Source: Oscillospiraceae bacterium
Lineage (GTDB): Bacteria > Bacillota > Clostridia > Oscillospirales > Oscillospiraceae
NCBI GenBank assembly: GCA_017469795.1
Contig: JAFUFT010000009.1
Location: 1-62,776 of the forward strand
Length of the DNA: 62,776 nucleotides
Reading direction: 5' to 3'
Each line of letters opens with the position of its first letter. Within the stretch, counting starts at the first letter, position 1. Under the pieces are notes generated by a model. It was not told the origin of the DNA and made no database searches. It was given only the letters and a program-made list of their open reading frames with translations. This document shows positions 59,227 through 62,776 of this stretch, piece by piece. The translations under genes were made by a program, and so were the position numbers.

Positions 59227-61794
59227 TTAGTTCTCCGGTGAAGCCGCCGGAGAGGGTTCCCCATCCGTCACCTCGGGGGACGGTTCCGGCTCAGGTTCCG
59301 GCTCAGGGCTCGGCTCCGGTTCGGGTTCTGGAGTTGGAGTGGGCGTGGGCGTTGGAGTCGGGGTAGGCGTAGGACTCGGTGAAGGAGACGGAGAAGGCGA
59401 TGGACTGGGCGTGACCTCCGGTTCATGATAGGGGCACTCTTCGTTAATGGGATCCATGGTGTCCGCACGAGCTACGTTATAGCCTGCCTGCCGGGTCAGC
59501 GTTCCGACACAATACTGCTGGTCCGCGACCACAATGCCGGCAATGGGGAACTGACGGTTATAATTCAGCAATCCGTATTTATAGATCTCCCCTTCTTCTT
59601 CGCAGGCGGAGTTGGCCAGATGAAGCGCTCCGTCCGTCAGGCAGAGCGAACGCTCCACATGAAGGCTGCAGTAATCCGTGGGAACGTCCTCCGCTGCCAG
59701 CAGGATCGACTCGGTCTGATTTCCGCGCACATCCCGCTCGCACCATCCCGTGGGCAGCATGCCGCTGTCCGCGCACAGGGCCACCTCAATCACATTGGAG
59801 GGCTTCTGGAAGCCGTTGTCCGGCTTGTTCACGCTGATCTGGGAGATGACCCGGTTCCAAAGCACCGCAGCCGGGTTGTCCATGTTTTCATCCTGCAGGA
59901 TGATCTCCTCCGGCTGATCGTATCCACACCACACCGCCGCGGTATAGTTTGGGGTGTAGCCTGCAAACCACCGGTCATGGTCGCCGCTGCTGGTGCCAGT
60001 CTTTCCGGCAACGCTGACGCCCTCGATCTGGGCCTCCACGCCGGTACCGCTCTTTACGGTTTCTTCCAACATATAAGTTAAATACCAAGCGGCCTTCTCA
60101 TTCAGAACCGTTCTGGAATCCTGCGTATTGTCCAGCACCAGATTGCCCTCGCTGTCAAGGACCTTGGTGAAGGTCCGGGCCTCCCGGTAGACGCCCTGAT
60201 TGGCGATGGAAGCGTAAGCGGCTGTCAGATCGCGAACCGTAACGCCGTGTACCATTCCGCCGAGGGCCAGAGACCAATAGCTTTTATCGGTATAATTTAC
60301 CCCGTTAAGCTCATAGTTTTCTACCAGGGTGTCAAGCCCCATGTCGTGGACGGCGTAATCATAGGCATAATCAAGAGTCAGATCGTCAAGCACCTTCACT
60401 GCCACGGTATTGCTGGAGGTTTTCATGGCCTTGAGAATATTGGTCAGTCCGTGATAGACCCCGTCCTCATTATCTGGCCAAGGGGCGGAGCCGAAGGTAA
60501 ACGGCGTATCGTCATAAACCGTAGCCGGCGTGATCAGGCCAAGGTTCAAGGCAGGTCCGTATACCGCCAACGGCTTAATGGTAGACGCAGGAGCCAGAAG
60601 GCTCTGGGTGGCATAGTTCCAGGTCAGGCTGCCGGGTTTTTCGCCTACACCGCCCACCATGCCTGCGATATCGCCGGTCTCGTTGTCGATAATGACAATG
60701 GCGGACTGCATCTGCTGATAAGCGCTTTCCGTTGCGGGGATGTTTTCCAGATTCTCATAGATGTTCTCTGCGGCAGCCTGAGCCTCCACGTCGATGGTGG
60801 AATAGATCTGATATCCGCCGCCCAGAATCATCTGATTGACGACGTCCGCGTCATACCCGGTTGCGTTGACCAGTTCCCGGACCACGTCGCGGACCACGGT
60901 GTCAACAAAATAGGAATAATAAGAGGAGTCATCCGTATAGTCTGCGTCGCCGGACGCATAGTCAAATACCAGTTCCTCAGCAATGGCGCTGTTGTATTCC
61001 GCCTCGGTGATATACCCCTGGTCGAGCATCTCATAGAGAATATAGTGCTGACGGGTCTGATTCCGCTCCCGGCTGTTATCCGAGATATAGGGATCATAGA
61101 GAGACGGGTTATTGGTAATGGCGATCAGGCTCGCGCACTGAGCAAGGCTGAGCTTAGAGACATCTTTGGCAAAATAGGTATAGGAAGCCGTTCGGACGCC
61201 GTAAGCCTGTTCCCCTAAATAAATGGTATTCAGATACCATTCCAGGATCTCTTCTTTATTATATTGTTTCTCCATCTCCAGCGCGCGGAAGATTTCCACA
61301 AGCTTCCGGCGGACGGTGATCTCATCGTCGCTGGTCAGGTTCTTCACCAGCTGCTGCGTGATGGTGGACGCGCCGTACGTGCTGTTCGAGCCCATAAACA
61401 GGTTCGCGCCGGCCCGCATGGTGCGAAGCCAGTCTACGCCGTTGTGCTCGAAGAACCGCTTGTCCTCAATGGCGACCGTGGCATAGACCAGATAATCCGG
61501 AATCTCATTGTAGGAAGCCCAGATCCGGTTTTCATTGCCATAGAGGTTCTGCAAAGTCTCGAACTGACCGGTCTCCTTGTTTTCATAGTAGATCACGGAG
61601 GTCTGGTTCAGCCGGAAGCTGTCCAAAGAGAAGGAAACCTGCGGCATCAGATAATTCCGGAGATAGGCGGTAAAGATACAGGCAAAAATCACCATGGTGA
61701 TCATAAACACCAGCAGCAGCGTACCGACAACTCTTCCGAAATGCCCGAAAAACCGCTTGACATAACCGCTTCTCTGCATGTTTTCATTTTCCAT
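59227..61794 (-). CDS. Class A penicillin-binding protein with Pro-rich tail
   Basis: Bifunctional peptidoglycan synthase of PBP1A type, 855 residues. A membrane helix (about 18-40) leads to the glycosyltransferase domain (EDKRFFEHNGVDW, STITQQLVKN); the transpeptidase domain has APASTIKPL (SxxK), KTSSNTVA (SxN) and GKTGTSSGDH (KTG). The last roughly 65 residues are (SP)n, (TP)n and (EP)n repeats, a likely cell-wall-spanning or surface-exposed tail. First gene of the 12-gene minus-strand run. Confidence 0.95.
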   Translation of the reverse strand: MENENMQRSGYVKRFFGHFGRVVGTLLLVFMITMVIFACIFTAYLRNYLMPQVSFSLDSFRLNQTSVIYYENKETGQFETLQNLYGNENRIWASYNEIPDYLVYATVAIEDKRFFEHNGVDWLRTMRAGANLFMGSNSTYGASTITQQLVKNLTSDDEITVRRKLVEIFRALEMEKQYNKEEILEWYLNTIYLGEQAYGVRTASYTYFAKDVSKLSLAQCASLIAITNNPSLYDPYISDNSRERNQTRQHYILYEMLDQGYITEAEYNSAIAEELVFDYASGDADYTDDSSYYSYFVDTVVRDVVRELVNATGYDADVVNQMILGGGYQIYSTIDVEAQAAAENIYENLENIPATESAYQQMQSAIVIIDNETGDIAGMVGGVGEKPGSLTWNYATQSLLAPASTIKPLAVYGPALNLGLITPATVYDDTPFTFGSAPWPDNEDGVYHGLTNILKAMKTSSNTVAVKVLDDLTLDYAYDYAVHDMGLDTLVENYELNGVNYTDKSYWSLALGGMVHGVTVRDLTAAYASIANQGVYREARTFTKVLDSEGNLVLDNTQDSRTVLNEKAAWYLTYMLEETVKSGTGVEAQIEGVSVAGKTGTSSGDHDRWFAGYTPNYTAAVWCGYDQPEEIILQDENMDNPAAVLWNRVISQISVNKPDNGFQKPSNVIEVALCADSGMLPTGWCERDVRGNQTESILLAAEDVPTDYCSLHVERSLCLTDGALHLANSACEEEGEIYKYGLLNYNRQFPIAGIVVADQQYCVGTLTRQAGYNVARADTMDPINEECPYHEPEVTPSPSPSPSPSPSPTPTPTPTPTPTPTPEPEPEPSPEPEPEPEPSPEVTDGEPSPAASPEN
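59270..59412. repeat. Low-complexity Ser-Pro/Thr-Pro/Glu-Pro coding repeat
   Basis: Tandem six-base units in the 3' end of the PBP gene encode (SP)5, (TP)8 and Glu-Pro repeats. Slippage is likely to change copy number between strains. Confidence 0.9.
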
Positions 61795-61857
61795 TATTAC
61801 AAAGCACCTCCGAGGTCTCGATCGTCACAAGGGCGCAGAAACTCAATCATAAAATAT

Positions 61858-61866
61858 ATTATATCA
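61858..61866 (-). promoter_or_regulatory. Extended -10 promoter of the PBP operon
   Basis: TGATATAAT (61866-61858). A TTGACA lies only eight bases before TATAAT, too close to act as its -35. Confidence 0.55.
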
Positions 61867-62032
61867 CAGTCTGTCAATGAAACGCTCCTATCCCGCAAGA
61901 ATTTTCCGTTCTTTTTTCCAAGTATTTTAGAAAAAATTCTCTGATACTTCCCGCGGGACACGGGAATACTGAAGAAAGGTTCAGTTTTTCTTTCCAATTA
62001 AGCTCGAAATCCAGCAGCGCAAAAAATAGCAC

Positions 62033-62061
62033 TTGATTTTCCCCGCAGTTCCGATTACTAT
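62033..62061 (+). promoter_or_regulatory. Promoter of DUF1292 gene (and perhaps 6S RNA)
   Basis: TTGATT (62033-62038), 17-base spacer, TACTAT (62056-62061), 36 bases before the ATG. Confidence 0.7.
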
Positions 62062-62097
62062 AGCAACAGAGAGAACTTTGATTTGGAGGAAACGCCC

Positions 62098-62388
62098 ATG
62101 AGTGATTTCGGCGATGATATCATCTCCATCAGCGATGAGGAAACCGGCGAGGAATTCGAACTCCTGATCCTGGATGAGGCCGATCTGGATGATGTCCATT
62201 ATCTGGCCTGCACCGAATCCCAGAACCCTGATGATGAGCCCAATCTGGAGGTCATCATACTCAAAGTCATCGAAGATGAGGCTACCGGCGAAGAGCTGCT
62301 CTCCACAGTAGACAGTGAGGATGAGCTTGAGGCAATCTATCAGGTCTTTGAAGATCGGATGTTCTCCGACGAAGAAGACGAAGAATAA
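62098..62388 (+). CDS. DUF1292 (YrzB-like) acidic protein
   Basis: 96 residues, strongly acidic. The pattern ISIS-DEETGEEFELLILDEADLD...HYLACTESQN and EDEATGEELLSTVDSEDELEAIYQVFEDRM matches DUF1292/YrzB, a Firmicutes family of unknown function usually near ruvX. ATG at 62098 is set by TTGGAGGAA six bases before it; an upstream in-frame TTG is part of that site. The stop is followed directly by a probable 6S RNA. Confidence 0.9.
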   Translation: MSDFGDDIISISDEETGEEFELLILDEADLDDVHYLACTESQNPDDEPNLEVIILKVIEDEATGEELLSTVDSEDELEAIYQVFEDRMFSDEEDEE

Positions 62389-62390
62389 GA

Positions 62391-62588
62391 AGTCCCCTGC
62401 TTGGTGCGTGAAGGACCCTGTTAAACCCACATTATAACTTAGGGATGCCGGACTCCCACTGTCGTTTGCAGGCCTCCTGCCGGACTTGTCCGCAGAAGTT
62501 GGAAGCAGTTTTGGCAGCGGGGAGGCAACCCACCTGCCGTATCGTGCAGGTTATAATTGGGTCCACACGGCCAAAGCGGGGGATTTTT
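62391..62588 (+). ncRNA. ssrS: Probable 6S RNA
   Basis: The region folds as one long hairpin with a large central bubble, the form of 6S RNA, which binds sigma-A RNA polymerase by mimicking an open promoter. The ends pair (TCCCCTGCTT with AAGCGGGGGA, then GGACCC with GGGTCC); the bubble strands contain AACCCACATTATAACTTAG and GGTTATAATTG; the upper stem pairs CTCCC-A-CTG with CAG-C-GGGGAG and ends in a CTTG loop. About 198 bases, normal for 6S. No own promoter was found, so it may be processed from a DUF1292 transcript. Assigned by structure only. Confidence 0.7.
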
Positions 62589-62776
62589 GCGTCTTTTTCC
62601 GGTCTTCCCTCCATTTTTCTCGGGAATTGCGGTTTTGTAGGTTTGTCAATGATGTGTTACACATAAGGAAAAGCAAATAAGACCTGTTTAGGAGATTGCC
62701 AATTAAGCGGACGCATGGGAAACTGATTATACTTACGGTTCCAAACCGCAAGTTGATTCTGGTAGTCCTGGAACGA
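62589..62776. other. Right edge without recognised gene
   Basis: 188 bases after the 6S RNA. T-rich stretches directly after the RNA may end its transcript. No convincing reading frame or RNA structure is seen up to the window end. Confidence 0.6.

Larger units (their letters stand above)
61795..62097. other. Divergent intergenic region between PBP and DUF1292
   Basis: 303 bases holding the minus-strand PBP promoter and the plus-strand DUF1292 promoter, with A+T-rich sequence between them. A minus-strand frame in 61797-61997 is open but has no coding character. Confidence 0.7.

Noticed and set aside
61797..61997. 66-codon minus-strand frame upstream of the PBP gene
   Set aside because: It overlaps the extended -10 promoter and ends against the PBP start; no coding pattern.

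Overview
The window is a dense (roughly 55-60% GC), operon-organised piece of chromosome from a spore-forming anaerobic clostridium, most likely a gut Oscillospiraceae (Oscillibacter-like) bacterium. This placement is inferred from the IspH-S1 fusion, the crt-hbd-bcd-etfBA butyrate operon, the sporulation gene gerW, DUF1292 and DUF3783 proteins, and the gene orders tig-clpP-clpX-lon-engB and ecfA1-ecfA2-ecfT-truA. No phage, transposon, CRISPR array, tRNA or rRNA was seen. Almost all genes are on the minus strand; the exceptions are a three-gene plus-strand operon (43.7-47.2 kb) and DUF1292 plus a probable 6S RNA at the right end.

Layout, read along the minus strand in blocks. (a) 0.1-4.8 kb: ispH-S1 fusion, plsC, cmk, a BaiN-type flavoprotein and an RpiR regulator. 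(b) 5.8-10.8 kb: site-2 protease, scpA, scpB, DUF2953, gerW, a DacF-type carboxypeptidase and a pseudouridine synthase. (c) 10.9-17.3 kb: trigger factor, clpP, clpX, lon and engB, a protein-quality-control operon. (d) 17.5-22.3 kb: the butyrate operon crt-hbd-bcd-etfB-etfA behind a near-consensus promoter, without a thiolase. (e) 22.5-27.0 kb: lepB, rbgA, rnhB, yraN, thrC and a phosphoesterase. (f) 27.2-31.6 kb: rplS with a structured leader, dut plus a small membrane protein, a 2-enoate-reductase-type Fe-S flavoenzyme, and a GNAT/ACT pair. (g) 31.7-39.3 kb: a complete Opp/Dpp-type peptide ABC transporter whose substrate-binding protein and OppC permease both carry large extra segments. (h) 39.4-43.6 kb: an M3 oligoendopeptidase with a small membrane protein, and an ABC-F ATPase. 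(i) plus strand 43.7-47.2 kb: an E2-like acyltransferase-fold protein lacking the catalytic His, an acyl-CoA-ligase-like enzyme, and endonuclease IV. (j) 47.2-61.8 kb: a 12-gene run from a class A penicillin-binding protein through a methyltransferase, the ECF transporter core, truA, DUF5711, a ClpE-like unfoldase, glutathione synthetase GshF, a nitroreductase, DegV and a DUF3783 protein. (k) 62.1-62.6 kb: DUF1292 and 6S RNA.

The observations most worth a second look are: a strong Shine-Dalgarno plus in-frame ATG buried exactly at the IspH/S1 junction; three degenerate repeats in a ~200-residue loop of OppC matched by an extra segment in its binding protein; the E2-like protein with Glu replacing the catalytic His, co-translated with an AMP-forming ligase; a perfect 16-bp-arm inverted repeat at the likely cmk transcription start; the folded rplS leader; and the 6S RNA starting directly after the DUF1292 stop codon. 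All functions are inferred from reading the sequence; no database search was run.
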